DNA of 64,000 nucleotides from Flavobacterium sp. SUN046 (GTDB lineage: Bacteria; Bacteroidota; Bacteroidia; Flavobacteriales; Flavobacteriaceae): assembly GCF_028867965.1 (NCBI RefSeq), contig NZ_JAPQNT010000007.1:1-64000 (forward strand), in the 5' to 3' direction. Made by a program: the position numbers and the translations under genes. Under the pieces are notes generated by a model. The model had not been told where the DNA came from. It was given only the letters and a program-made list of their open reading frames with translations, and ran no database searches. Shown in pieces: positions 34,646 through 42,618 of the stretch (position 1 is the stretch's first letter; every line of letters begins with the position of its first letter).

Positions 34646-35182
34646 ATGAAAGCTATTTATTTTTTAGCCATAGCCTTGACTTTGCTATTTTTTAGTTGCA
34701 ATTCAAAGCCAAGTTTACAAAAATATTTTGTAGATAATCAAGAAAAACCTGGTTTTATGGTGGTTGATATTTCTCCAAGTATTTTAAATGTCAATAAATC
34801 TAAACTAACATTAGAGCAAACTAAAGCATTAGCTTCTTTTCACAAAATGAATATTTTAGCTTACAAATTAGATCCAAAAAATAAAGGACAATTTGACGTT
34901 GAGAGAAAAAAAGTGAATGAAATTCTAAAAGACACAGTTGCTTATCAGCAATTGATGAAATTCGGAAATGGAAAAAACGGTGCGTCAATAAGTTATATTG
35001 GTGATGACAACCACATTAATGAATTCATTCTTTACGGAGCCAAAAGTGATAACGGATTTGCAGTAGTGCGAATTTTAGGAAAAGATATGAATCCAGCCGA
35101 TGCTATGACAATGTTATCGGTATTAAAAAATTCTAATGTTGATATGAAACAGTTAGAGTCTTTAAAAGGATTAATGAAATAA
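34646..35182 (+). CDS. DUF4252-like lipoprotein
   Basis: 178 residues with a lipobox leader (FLAIALTLLFFSC). The mature part follows the pattern of the preceding DUF4252 protein in a diverged form (VVDISPSILNVNKSKLTLEQ, ASISYIGDDNHINEFILYGAK in part, ADAMTMLSVLKNSNVDMKQL). It starts one base after the previous stop, so the two are likely a tandem duplication that diverged into a secreted and a lipidated form. Confidence 0.85.
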   Translation: MKAIYFLAIALTLLFFSCNSKPSLQKYFVDNQEKPGFMVVDISPSILNVNKSKLTLEQTKALASFHKMNILAYKLDPKNKGQFDVERKKVNEILKDTVAYQQLMKFGNGKNGASISYIGDDNHINEFILYGAKSDNGFAVVRILGKDMNPADAMTMLSVLKNSNVDMKQLESLKGLMK

Positions 35183-35218
35183 TTATTTTATAATTATATT
35201 GAGGTTAGTTGTAAAATT

Positions 35219-35248
35219 AAATGTCCCAAGAAATTGGGACATTTTTTA
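35219..35248. terminator. Bidirectional terminator between the sigma operon and the crt operon
   Basis: ATGTCCCAA (35221-35229) pairs with TTGGGACAT (35234-35242), with a GAAA loop and a T run after it. The crtZ stop codon lies 3-4 bp beyond on the other strand. Confidence 0.88.
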
Positions 35249-35689
35249 TTTTTTAAAATATTTAAAAGGTACAAACAACATTCCAAAACATTCTCCGTCA
35301 CCTTTTCCTAAATGTTTGTGATGCATTTTGTGCGCACGGCGAACACCTTTAGCATATAGGTTATTAGCATTACGAAAAAGCTTAAAACGTTGGTGAATAA
35401 AAATATCATGCACAATAAAATAAGCCAAACCATAAGCAAAAATCCCTAAACCAATTGAAATTCCGATTTCTAGAATTCCTTTTTGCCACAATAAGAAACA
35501 TCCAATACTTACAACGGCATAAAAAATGAAAAATGCATCGTTTCGCTCAAACCATGAATCGTGGTCTTTCTTGTGATGATCAGCGTGAAGCGACCATAAA
35601 AATCCGTGCATGACATATTTATGAGTAAACCATGCCATAAATTCCATAATACAAAAAGTTAGTATAAAAACTAAAAAGTGTAACCACAT
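35246..35689 (-). CDS. crtZ: Beta-carotene hydroxylase
   Basis: 147 residues with about three to four membrane segments. The non-haem diiron His motifs are HKYVMHG, HADHHKKDH, HDIFIHQ and HKMHHKH, as in CrtZ and the fatty acid hydroxylase superfamily. It adds 3-hydroxyl groups to beta-carotene rings to give zeaxanthin at the membrane. It is the last gene of the crt operon, 4 bp after crtB. No lycopene cyclase gene is present in the window, so that step must be encoded elsewhere. Confidence 0.94.
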   Translation of the reverse strand: MWLHFLVFILTFCIMEFMAWFTHKYVMHGFLWSLHADHHKKDHDSWFERNDAFFIFYAVVSIGCFLLWQKGILEIGISIGLGIFAYGLAYFIVHDIFIHQRFKLFRNANNLYAKGVRRAHKMHHKHLGKGDGECFGMLFVPFKYFKK

Positions 35690-35693
35690 AATA

Positions 35694-36533
35694 TTAAATA
35701 ATTTTTAATTTATAAGTAAAATAACATTTAGCAAAAAGCCCGTATTTTTGATAATCAGATACTCTTATTCGCGTATTTTTAATTTCTTCTGATGGAGTTT
35801 TCTTTAATTTAGATAATAATTTTTTGTAATAAATATACGCGGTATAAACTCCAAATTTAGCTTCAATTGGAAGATTAACTATTCCTTTATAACCAGCTTC
35901 AAAATCGGATTCAATTTCTTTTATTATTTCATTTTTTGAATTTTCATCTAATTTAGATAAATCAGTATTCGGAAAATAAGTTCTACTTAAATCTTCAAAA
36001 TCGGCTTTTAAATCTCTTAAAAAATTTACTTTTTGAAAAGCCGATCCTAATCGCATAGCCGATTTTTCAAGTTCTTGATACTTTTCGTCATTTCCATTCA
36101 CAAAAACTTTTAAACACATTAGTCCAACTACATCTGCTGAGCCATAAATGTATTCATTGTATTCAGAAAAAGTACTGTAATTGGTTTTTACCAAATCCAT
36201 TTTCATGCTTTTCATGAAAGCATTTATTAAAGTATCCGGAATTTTGTACTTAGTTACAGTATGTTGAAATGAATTTAAAATTGGATTTAAGCTTATTTTA
36301 TTTTGTAATGCAGCTTCTAAATCTTTTTCAAATAAGCCAAATAATTCCTCTTTATTATAATCATGAAATGAATCTACAATTTCATCTGCAAAGCGAACAA
36401 ACCCATAGATATTATAAATATCCTGCCTAATACTAGGCGCTAACATTTTTACAGCCGAAGAAAACGACGTGCTGTAAGATTTGGTTACATTCTTACTGCA
36501 TTCAAATGAGACAGTGTCAAAAAGCGATTTCAT
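35694..36533 (-). CDS. crtB: Phytoene synthase
   Basis: 279 residues. The two aspartate-rich motifs are YGFVRFADEIVDSFHD (first DxxxD type) and the segment FQKVNFLRDLKADFED (second), with the conserved YIYGSADVVGLMC between them. It joins two geranylgeranyl diphosphates to phytoene. It lies 10 bp from crtI in the same operon. Confidence 0.95.
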   Translation of the reverse strand: MKSLFDTVSFECSKNVTKSYSTSFSSAVKMLAPSIRQDIYNIYGFVRFADEIVDSFHDYNKEELFGLFEKDLEAALQNKISLNPILNSFQHTVTKYKIPDTLINAFMKSMKMDLVKTNYSTFSEYNEYIYGSADVVGLMCLKVFVNGNDEKYQELEKSAMRLGSAFQKVNFLRDLKADFEDLSRTYFPNTDLSKLDENSKNEIIKEIESDFEAGYKGIVNLPIEAKFGVYTAYIYYKKLLSKLKKTPSEEIKNTRIRVSDYQKYGLFAKCYFTYKLKII

Positions 36534-36543
36534 AATATTACTT

Positions 36544-38010
36544 TTAAATTATAGCAGTTTTTTGTATTAAATCAGAAACCAATTTTCCGGATATTAATGC
36601 CGGCGGAACTCCTGGTCCAGGAACAGTTAATTGTCCTGTAAAATATAAATTTTTCACTTTTTTACTTTTCAATTTTGGTCTTAAAAATGCTGTTTGTAAT
36701 AGTGTATTTGCCATTCCATAAGCATTTCCTTTATAAGAATTGTAATCTTTAACAAAATCATTTACACAAAATGATTCCTTAAAGATAACGTTATTTTTTA
36801 AATCTTGTTGGGTTAATTTTTCCAACCGTATTAAGATTTTTTCAAAATATTCTTCTCTAAGTTCCGATGTATCATTTAATCCTGGTGCTAACGGAATTAA
36901 AAAAATTGCTGCTTCTTTTCCATCAGGTGCCGAATTTGAATCGGTTTTTGATGGAAAACTCGCATAAAACAAAGGTTCGTTAGGCCATTTAGGATTGTCG
37001 TATATATCTTGAGCATGTACATCAAAATCAACATCAAAAAATAAAGAATGATGTTCTACATTTATAATTTTTTTATCAAATCCTACATAAAATAGGAGAG
37101 AAGAAGGTGCGAAAACTCTGCTTTCCCAATATTTTTCAGAGTATGCTCGGTAGTTTTTATCTAATAAACTTTCAGAATGATGGTAGTCAGCACCAGATAA
37201 AATAACATCTGCAGTAACTTTTTGCCCATTAATAATTAGAGATGTTGCTTTTCCGTTCTCAACTTCAATTTTCTCAATATTTGAATTTGTATGTATAGTC
37301 ACACCGAGTTCTTTAGCTAACGATTCCATTGCTAAAATTACCGAATACATTCCGTTTTTAGGATGCCAAGTTCCTAATCCGAAATCTGCAAAATTCATAA
37401 AACTGTAAAATGAAGGCGTATCTGATGGTTTTGCTCCAAGAAATAAAACTGGAAATTCTAGTATTTGAACTAATTTTTTATTCTTGAAACGTCTTCGAAT
37501 GTCTTTAGAAATGTTTCCGAAAAACTGATTAACTTTCATAGCTGTTTCCAGCGTAATCAACTCTAGTGGTGAAACTCCTGGGCGGTACACTAAGTCTTTA
37601 ATTGCTATATCATAGTTGCTCTTAGCTTCATTCATGAAAGAAGACAATTTTTCACCGCTTCCAGCTTCAATTTCTTCAAAAGTTTTTATAATTTCTGGAA
37701 GATTATCTGATATTGTAACAAAATCATTTACACCAAAATAAACTTGATAGGCTGGAGATAATTTTATTAGTTGATAATAATCAGACGGTTTTTTTCCAAA
37801 ATCGGCGAAGAATCGTTCAAAAACATCGGGCATCCAATACCAAGTTGGACCAATATCAAAGGTAAACCCCTCTTTTTTTAGCTGTCTTGCTCTTCCTCCA
37901 ATAGTAGCATTTTTTTCGTAAACAGTCACATTATTACCTTGTTGTGCTAAATAACAACTTGCAGCTAGTGCAGAAAAACCAGAACCTATTATTTTAATGT
38001 CTTTTTTCAT
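36544..38010 (-). CDS. crtI: Phytoene desaturase
   Basis: 488 residues. An FAD-binding Rossmann motif is at the N-terminus (IIGSGFSALAASCYLAQQG, in place of GxGxxG), followed by GGRARQLKKEGFTFDIGPTWY. The C-terminal family motif is NLYFTGQLTVPGPGVPPALIS (in part), with GKL. It desaturates phytoene to lycopene. Its start is immediately preceded by a TTGTTGAACAA palindrome (38011-38021) and a second half-box, a likely operator that lets crtI-crtB-crtZ be controlled separately from the upstream regulator gene. Confidence 0.95.
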   Translation of the reverse strand: MKKDIKIIGSGFSALAASCYLAQQGNNVTVYEKNATIGGRARQLKKEGFTFDIGPTWYWMPDVFERFFADFGKKPSDYYQLIKLSPAYQVYFGVNDFVTISDNLPEIIKTFEEIEAGSGEKLSSFMNEAKSNYDIAIKDLVYRPGVSPLELITLETAMKVNQFFGNISKDIRRRFKNKKLVQILEFPVLFLGAKPSDTPSFYSFMNFADFGLGTWHPKNGMYSVILAMESLAKELGVTIHTNSNIEKIEVENGKATSLIINGQKVTADVILSGADYHHSESLLDKNYRAYSEKYWESRVFAPSSLLFYVGFDKKIINVEHHSLFFDVDFDVHAQDIYDNPKWPNEPLFYASFPSKTDSNSAPDGKEAAIFLIPLAPGLNDTSELREEYFEKILIRLEKLTQQDLKNNVIFKESFCVNDFVKDYNSYKGNAYGMANTLLQTAFLRPKLKSKKVKNLYFTGQLTVPGPGVPPALISGKLVSDLIQKTAII

Positions 38011-38042
38011 TTGTTGAACAAAAATAGTAAAAAGTTAAACAA
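38011..38042 (-). promoter_or_regulatory. Candidate MerR/CarH-type operator before crtI
   Basis: TTGAACAA at 38014-38021 (inside the palindrome TTGTTGAACAA, 38011-38021) and TTAAACAA at 38035-38042 form a direct repeat with a 21-bp period. On the minus strand a TATTTTTG -7-like box (38019-38026) overlaps the first element. A matching arrangement is found upstream of the regulator gene. Confidence 0.65.
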
Positions 38043-38063
38043 TATTATAATTTTAAGAAAAAA

Positions 38064-38960
38064 TTATAATTGATCAACTAATTGTGTGATAGAACTGAAA
38101 ATAGTAATTTTATTAGAGATAATTGATTGATTAATACTTTCTGTCATTCGTCCAATTAACCATAATTCAGAGGTATCATCTAAAATTTCTTCTTTTAATT
38201 CCTTTATGTAATTGTTAATAGCATCTTTTTCAGGTTCAACAGTCATGTAAGACAAATAAGTTACATTATCGAAGTATTTTTTTATGTCTTTTAAGCTGTC
38301 TGTGGGAACACTTTCTCCTAAATAGATTGTTTTGTATCCGTTTAAAATAATTTCATAATTTAGATACATCAATCCGAGTTCATGAATTTCATTCATTGGC
38401 AAATACAACACAAAAAGTCTGTTGGTTTTAGTTGGCTCTTGTAGCTGAATTTTTTCAGTATTGACTAATAATTTTAATTTTATTAAATAGCTAATAAAGT
38501 GTTCGTGTGCTGGCGTAATGGTTTCTGCTTGCCATAAAAAACCTATTTCTTCCATTAATGGTATGAAAACCTCAAAGAAAACTTCTCTAAATGTTTTTTC
38601 AGAAAGTAAAGTGTTGTAGGTGTTAAAAAATAATGTTTGATCAAAGTTCATCATTGCTAGTTTAAATGAACTTATAGCATGATTTTTCGCACTTTTATTA
38701 GATACAATTTCACGAACTAATACCGGAATTTGATCTGATGGCATTTTAGATATCTTAGATATCTTATAACCATAATCATGCAATAAAGTTATATTTAACA
38801 ATTTTTGCAATGCAAGTAAATCATAAAACCTTATGTTGGTATCAGTACGCATAGGCTCTAATACATTGTAACGCTTTTCCCAAATTCTAATGGTATGCGC
38901 TTTGATTCCAGATAGGTTCTCAAGATCCTTTATGCTGAAAGTATTTTTAACACTGTTCAT
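38064..38960 (-). CDS. MerR-family regulator with cobalamin-binding domain (CarH/LitR-like)
   Basis: 298 residues. A MerR winged helix-turn-helix is at residues ~5-75 (FSIKDLENLSGIKAHTIRIWEKRY). A helical domain follows with Trp143, nine residues, then Glu153-His154: the Wx9EH motif that caps adenosylcobalamin in CarH. The Rossmann-like domain has Glu191-x-His193 (NEIHELG), where the His is the expected lower cobalt ligand. CarH-type proteins repress carotenoid genes in the dark with AdoCbl bound and release DNA in light. It lies 53 bp upstream of crtI. Confidence 0.85.
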   Translation of the reverse strand: MNSVKNTFSIKDLENLSGIKAHTIRIWEKRYNVLEPMRTDTNIRFYDLLALQKLLNITLLHDYGYKISKISKMPSDQIPVLVREIVSNKSAKNHAISSFKLAMMNFDQTLFFNTYNTLLSEKTFREVFFEVFIPLMEEIGFLWQAETITPAHEHFISYLIKLKLLVNTEKIQLQEPTKTNRLFVLYLPMNEIHELGLMYLNYEIILNGYKTIYLGESVPTDSLKDIKKYFDNVTYLSYMTVEPEKDAINNYIKELKEEILDDTSELWLIGRMTESINQSIISNKITIFSSITQLVDQL

Positions 38961-38973
38961 GATTTATATCTTT

Positions 38974-39006
38974 TTGTTGAACAAAAGTAATAAAAATATT
39001 GAACAA
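38974..39006 (-). promoter_or_regulatory. Candidate autoregulatory operator before the MerR/B12 regulator
   Basis: TTGTTGAACAA (38974-38984, containing TTGAACAA 38977-38984) is followed by TTGAACAA at 38999-39006, a 22-bp period. On the minus strand TACTTTTG (38982-38989) overlaps the first box. It begins 13 bp before the start codon. Confidence 0.65.
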
Positions 39007-39031
39007 AATATTTAAATATTCAAGTAAAATA

Positions 39032-39059
39032 AAAAGCAAACATAAAAATGTTTGCTTTT
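39032..39059 (-). terminator. Intrinsic terminator after the tRNA operon
   Basis: AAAAGCAAACA (39032-39042) pairs with TGTTTGCTTTT (39049-39059), a perfect 11-bp stem with A/T tails, 6 bp past the tRNA-Leu end. Confidence 0.85.
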
Positions 39060-39064
39060 TTAAC

Positions 39065-39147
39065 GTGACTTCGATGGGATTCGAACCCACACGCCTTTCA
39101 GCACCACCACCTCAAGGTGGCAAGTCTACCAATTTCTCCACGAAGCC
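39065..39147 (-). tRNA. tRNA-Leu (GAG)
   Basis: 83 nt. The acceptor GGCTTCG pairs with CGAAGTC (with one G-T pair). The anticodon arm is CCACC/TTGAGGT/GGTGG with anticodon GAG, a long variable arm follows, and the T-arm is GTGGG/TTCGAAT/CCCAT. CCA is not encoded. Confidence 0.95.
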
Positions 39148-39152
39148 ATAAA

Positions 39153-39184
39153 TAAAAAAAGTCAAGCGCAATGCTCGACTTTTT
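39153..39184 (-). terminator. Terminator-like hairpin between tRNA-Lys and tRNA-Leu
   Basis: AAAAAGTC (39156-39163) pairs with GACTTTTT (39177-39184), with an inner AGC/GCT pair. Read on the minus strand it is followed by seven T. No promoter fits in the remaining gap, so tRNA-Leu probably depends on read-through or the hairpin acts in processing. Confidence 0.6.
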
Positions 39185-39186
39185 AG

Positions 39187-39259
39187 TGACCCGACTGGGG
39201 CTCGAACCCAGGACCCCATCATTAAAAGTGATGTGCTCTACCAACTGAGCTATCGAGTC
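39187..39259 (-). tRNA. tRNA-Lys (TTT), copy 2
   Basis: 73 nt. The acceptor GACTCGA pairs with TCGGGTC. The D-arm has AGCTCAGTTGGTAGAGC, the anticodon arm CATCA/CTTTTAA/TGATG has anticodon TTT, and the T-arm has TTCGAGC. It is identical to the copy at 39299-39371. Confidence 0.96.
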
Positions 39260-39298
39260 GTTGCATTCAATTCTATTATTTTGACTTAGGTCAATTTG

Positions 39299-39371
39299 TG
39301 ACCCGACTGGGGCTCGAACCCAGGACCCCATCATTAAAAGTGATGTGCTCTACCAACTGAGCTATCGAGTC
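39299..39371 (-). tRNA. tRNA-Lys (TTT), copy 1
   Basis: 73 nt, identical in every base to the copy at 39187-39259 and separated from it by 39 bp, a tandem duplication. It is the first gene of the tRNA operon. Confidence 0.96.
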
Positions 39372-39395
39372 TATTTCATTTCTTGAATGCGGGTG

Positions 39396-39426
39396 CAAAT
39401 ATAAGACGTTATTATTTATTTTTCAA
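39396..39426 (-). promoter_or_regulatory. Promoter of the tRNA-Lys-Lys-Leu operon
   Basis: TATATTTG (39396-39403, minus strand) with TTG at 39424-39426, spacer 20 bp, is a full match to the Bacteroidota consensus. It lies 25 bp upstream of the first tRNA. Confidence 0.78.
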
Positions 39427-39497
39427 AGCAATTTTGTTTTAAATTTGCCTTTTTTTAATAATATATCTTAATACCTTAATTTATAAGGTTTTATTCT

Positions 39498-40016
39498 ATG
39501 ACAAAAGTTGTTTTAATAGGTTACATGGGAAGCGGTAAGTCGGTTCTATCTCAAAAATTGTCCGAAAAATCTAAAATTCCTTTCCTTGAGTTGGACGAAA
39601 TTATCGAGCAAAAATGCAATTTGACTATCGAAAAAATTTTTGAAACTAAAGGAGAATTATTTTTTAGAAAAATAGAAAGTGAACTTTTTACCAATTTTTT
39701 ACTAAATGATGAAGATTTAATAATTAGTACTGGTGGTGGAACACCTTGTTATTTTAATAATCATGAGCTTTTAAAAAATAAAAACGTAATTTCTATTTAT
39801 CTAAAAGCATCGATCACAACATTAAAAAATCGATTAATTAAAGAAAAATTAAGACGTCCTTTAATTTCTAATTTAGAGGATAATGAAGTGGAAGAGTTTA
39901 TTGCCAAACATCTTTTTGAACGAAGTTATTATTACAATCAAGCCACTTTTAAGGTAGCTGTAGATACTAAATCAATTGAAGAAATAGTTCAAGAAATACT
40001 TGTTTTGTTAGCTTAA
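39498..40016 (+). CDS. aroK: Shikimate kinase
   Basis: 172 residues. The P-loop GYMGSGKS (8-15), the shikimate-binding LELDEIIE (Asp), FRKIE, the STGGGTP motif and the lid KLRRPLI are all present. It phosphorylates shikimate in aromatic amino acid synthesis. Its 3' end overlaps the convergent phosphoribosyltransferase gene by 9 bp. Confidence 0.96.
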   Translation: MTKVVLIGYMGSGKSVLSQKLSEKSKIPFLELDEIIEQKCNLTIEKIFETKGELFFRKIESELFTNFLLNDEDLIISTGGGTPCYFNNHELLKNKNVISIYLKASITTLKNRLIKEKLRRPLISNLEDNEVEEFIAKHLFERSYYYNQATFKVAVDTKSIEEIVQEILVLLA

Positions 40017-40505
40017 AACAGCATAATTATTATTTTCTTCAAAAACTACATTAACATGTTCATGAGATGAAGTTGATAATGAAATTCCTTTAAAATCAAC
40101 TTTTATTGGGTATTTTTTATGGTTTCTATCTACTAAAACTGCTGTTTTAAATTTTTTAATTGGTACTTCAAGAAAATGTTTTACGCCATACATTAATGTA
40201 GTTCCGGCATTTAAAACATCATCAACAAGAACAATTCCTTTGTTTTGATAATTTTCTTTCGCTAATGAAGTTGTAATTTCCAAGTTTGGATTTTGCTTAT
40301 CGATGTAAACTTCACACAAAACAACATTTATATCAGAAATTGACTGTAATGTAACCGCTATTTTTTGGGCAAAAATATATCCATTATTTGCGATTCCGGC
40401 AATTACAATGCTTTCTTCATCAATAAAAGTTTCATAAATTTGATAAGCAATTCGCTTTATTTTATGTTCAATTTCTTGATGGTTCAAAATTATATTTGGG
40501 CTCAT
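40008..40505 (-). CDS. Phosphoribosyltransferase (PyrR-like fold)
   Basis: 165 residues. The PRPP-binding loop GIVLVDDVLNAGTT is clear, with an N-terminal VIAGIANNGYIFA. The pattern is closest to PyrR-type uracil phosphoribosyltransferases, but the substrate-defining hood cannot be read with confidence, so a substrate is not assigned. It lies 4 bp from a methyltransferase gene upstream. Confidence 0.85.
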   Translation of the reverse strand: MSPNIILNHQEIEHKIKRIAYQIYETFIDEESIVIAGIANNGYIFAQKIAVTLQSISDINVVLCEVYIDKQNPNLEITTSLAKENYQNKGIVLVDDVLNAGTTLMYGVKHFLEVPIKKFKTAVLVDRNHKKYPIKVDFKGISLSTSSHEHVNVVFEENNNYAVLS

Positions 40506-40509
40506 AAAT

Positions 40510-41094
40510 TTATTTTTTGATAAAGATAAAAAAGAGTTCGTTTCCTTCTCTAGGTTTTATTGAATTATTTGCAGTTTCTAGAATTTTTATATCAAAATCT
40601 TTTTCAAATAATGATATATATTCTTCTTTTGAACCGCCAAATGGTGGGCCAACTTCAGTTAAAGGAAATTGAAATAGTAACCCAACTAATTTTCCGTTAG
40701 GTTGTAATAAGCTTTTCATTTTTTGCACATAATTCTTTCTTAAAGATGGCTCTAATGCACAAAAGAAAGTTTGCTCAATTATTAAATCATATTGGCTTTG
40801 GTGTTCAAAAAAATCAGATTTTATAAGTTGTTCAGGCTTACAATTAGGTATTCTTTTTTGGATATTATCTAATGGTGCTTGCGCAAAATCTAAAACGGAA
40901 ACATTTTCAAATTTATTTTTAAGTAAATATTCAAATTCATAACTATTTCCAGCTCCAGGAATTAGAATTTTGAGAGATTTATCTTCAATTTGATCAATAT
41001 ATTCTTTTAATGGATAAGTAATTTTTCCAACATCCCAACCGGTTTCATTATCTTTATAACGTTGTTCCCAATAGGCACTAGTTAGTTTCATCAT
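40510..41094 (-). CDS. TPMT-family SAM-dependent methyltransferase
   Basis: 194 residues. The N-terminal YWEQRYKDNETGWDVG is typical of the thiopurine methyltransferase fold. The SAM-binding segment LIPGAGNSYEFEYLL and FFCALEPSLRKNYVQKM follow. Substrates in bacteria vary (thiols, selenium or tellurium compounds); none is indicated here. It overlaps the hslR end by 17 bp. Confidence 0.9.
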   Translation of the reverse strand: MMKLTSAYWEQRYKDNETGWDVGKITYPLKEYIDQIEDKSLKILIPGAGNSYEFEYLLKNKFENVSVLDFAQAPLDNIQKRIPNCKPEQLIKSDFFEHQSQYDLIIEQTFFCALEPSLRKNYVQKMKSLLQPNGKLVGLLFQFPLTEVGPPFGGSKEEYISLFEKDFDIKILETANNSIKPREGNELFFIFIKK

Positions 41095-41464
41095 CGTCTG
41101 TTTTAAATTCTAAATCGTCTAAATCTCTTCGGTCTTTTTTAGTTGGTCTTCCAGTTCCAGTTTTTCTGTAATGTTCTTTTGATAATTTAAGAAGTTCTAA
41201 ATGAGCAAATGATTCTGCTGGAGTTTCATCTTTTCTATAAATATCTACTAATTTGGCTCCAACACGATTATCAGGAATATCCAATACTGAGATAATATGT
41301 GTAATTTGGTCTTTTCTAAAGGTAATTTTATCACTCGGAAAAACCTCTCTAGAAGCTTTAGCAACTTGACCATTTACTATAATATGATTTTTTTTACAAG
41401 CTTCAGTAACCATATTTCTTGTTTTGTAATAGCGAACGCACCATAAGTATTTATCAACTCTCAT
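41078..41464 (-). CDS. hslR: Ribosome-associated heat-shock protein Hsp15 (S4 domain)
   Basis: 128 residues from the ATG at 41464 (MRVDKYLWCVRYYKTRNMV); an upstream in-frame codon is less likely. The S4 RNA-binding domain occupies residues 1-65, followed by a Lys/Arg-rich tail (GRPTKKDRRDLDDLEF). Hsp15 binds free 50S subunits that carry a stalled nascent chain. Confidence 0.92.
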   Translation of the reverse strand: MRVDKYLWCVRYYKTRNMVTEACKKNHIIVNGQVAKASREVFPSDKITFRKDQITHIISVLDIPDNRVGAKLVDIYRKDETPAESFAHLELLKLSKEHYRKTGTGRPTKKDRRDLDDLEFKTDDDETN

Positions 41465-41543
41465 AAAAATATCTAAAATCAACGTTAAATAGTTTACAAA
41501 AATAAATCAAAAGTGTATCTTGCGCTCTCAAAATTGATAAAAA

Positions 41544-42581
41544 ATGAATACTATTTATAAAATACTTTTTGTTATAGGTTTTTGTATTGCAATTGCTTCT
41601 TGTTCGCACAATTCAACTACTGAAACGTCTATTAATGATTACGCAACGCAATATACAACTGATTTGGCAGCAATTGATGATTATATTGACACGCACTACA
41701 TGACATTTGATGCTAATTATAATGTTGCTTTTGATACAATATTACCAACAACTTCACATTTATCAATAAGAAATGATACTGCTTTTCAGTTGCAGGACAC
41801 TACGGTTGCAGAAGACGGAATTAATTATAAAGTTTATTTTATTAAATTTAGAGAAGGAGGAACTCTTGCTAATCCAGGAAAACGACCTACCCAAGTTGAT
41901 TCGGTTCATGTGTCTTACCGAGGTTCACTTTTAAGAGGAACTAATAAACAATTTGATATTGCTGAAACACCAGTTTGGTTTAAATTACAAGAAGTTGTTA
42001 CTGGTTGGGCTCATATTATTCCTAATTTTAAGACTGGAAGTTACACAGCTGCATCAGGAACAACACCTGCATCTTTTAGTGATTTTGGAGCTGGAGTTAT
42101 GTTTTTGCCTTCGGGTTTAGCCTATTACAATTATGGTGCAGGAACGATTCCGGCTTACGCGCCAATTATTTTTAGTTTTAAATTGTATGAATTACAATAC
42201 CGTGATCAAGATGGAGACGGAATAAAATCTAAAGATGAAAGAAAATTAGATCCAGCGATTTCACCTTTAATTAGATGGAAAGAAAATCCTTATTTAAGTT
42301 TAGATTATCATGAAGATTCCAACGGACTTTATGATGTAGTTTTTTTAGACACCGATGGAGATGGAGTTGCAAATATGTATGATGTTGATGATGATGGTGA
42401 TAATTATTTGACTAAAGCAGAAACACAAAAATTACCTGCAGATATAACTCCAGCATCACCTTTAGCTCATTATCCGTTCAATCCAACTTCAACAGAACCT
42501 AAAGGAATACCAGCTTGTGGGAATATAGATTTTACAAGTCCAACAAGGCTTCGCAAACATTTAGATCCAAGTTGTCATTAA
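41544..42581 (+). CDS. FKBP-type peptidyl-prolyl isomerase lipoprotein with calcium-binding tail
   Basis: 345 residues. The lipobox is at Cys20 (AIASC). An FKBP-like domain spans ~90-218 (VHVSYRGSLLRGTNKQFDIA, VVTGWAHIIPNFKTGSY, AGVMFLPSGLAYYNYG, APIIFSFKLYELQ). The C-terminal third has EF-hand/thrombospondin-3-like Asp loops (DQDGDGIKSKDE ~221-232; DTDGDGVANMYDVDDDGD ~269-286). It acts as a folding factor outside the inner membrane. The FKBP active-site aromatic set cannot all be confirmed, so activity is uncertain. Confidence 0.88.
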   Translation: MNTIYKILFVIGFCIAIASCSHNSTTETSINDYATQYTTDLAAIDDYIDTHYMTFDANYNVAFDTILPTTSHLSIRNDTAFQLQDTTVAEDGINYKVYFIKFREGGTLANPGKRPTQVDSVHVSYRGSLLRGTNKQFDIAETPVWFKLQEVVTGWAHIIPNFKTGSYTAASGTTPASFSDFGAGVMFLPSGLAYYNYGAGTIPAYAPIIFSFKLYELQYRDQDGDGIKSKDERKLDPAISPLIRWKENPYLSLDYHEDSNGLYDVVFLDTDGDGVANMYDVDDDGDNYLTKAETQKLPADITPASPLAHYPFNPTSTEPKGIPACGNIDFTSPTRLRKHLDPSCH

Positions 42582-42585
42582 AAAA

Positions 42586-42618
42586 AAATCCCGTTCAAAA
42601 ATATTGAACGGGATTTTT
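42586..42618. terminator. Intrinsic terminator between convergent genes
   Basis: ATCCCGTTCAA pairs with TTGAACGGGAT (stem 42588-42598 / 42604-42614), followed by seven T. Confidence 0.88.

Noticed and set aside
39098..39334. A 78-codon minus-strand frame across the tRNA cluster
   Set aside because: It reads through tRNA-Lys and tRNA-Leu sequences; its repeated GSWVRAPVGS-like peptide is the known artefact of translated tRNA genes.
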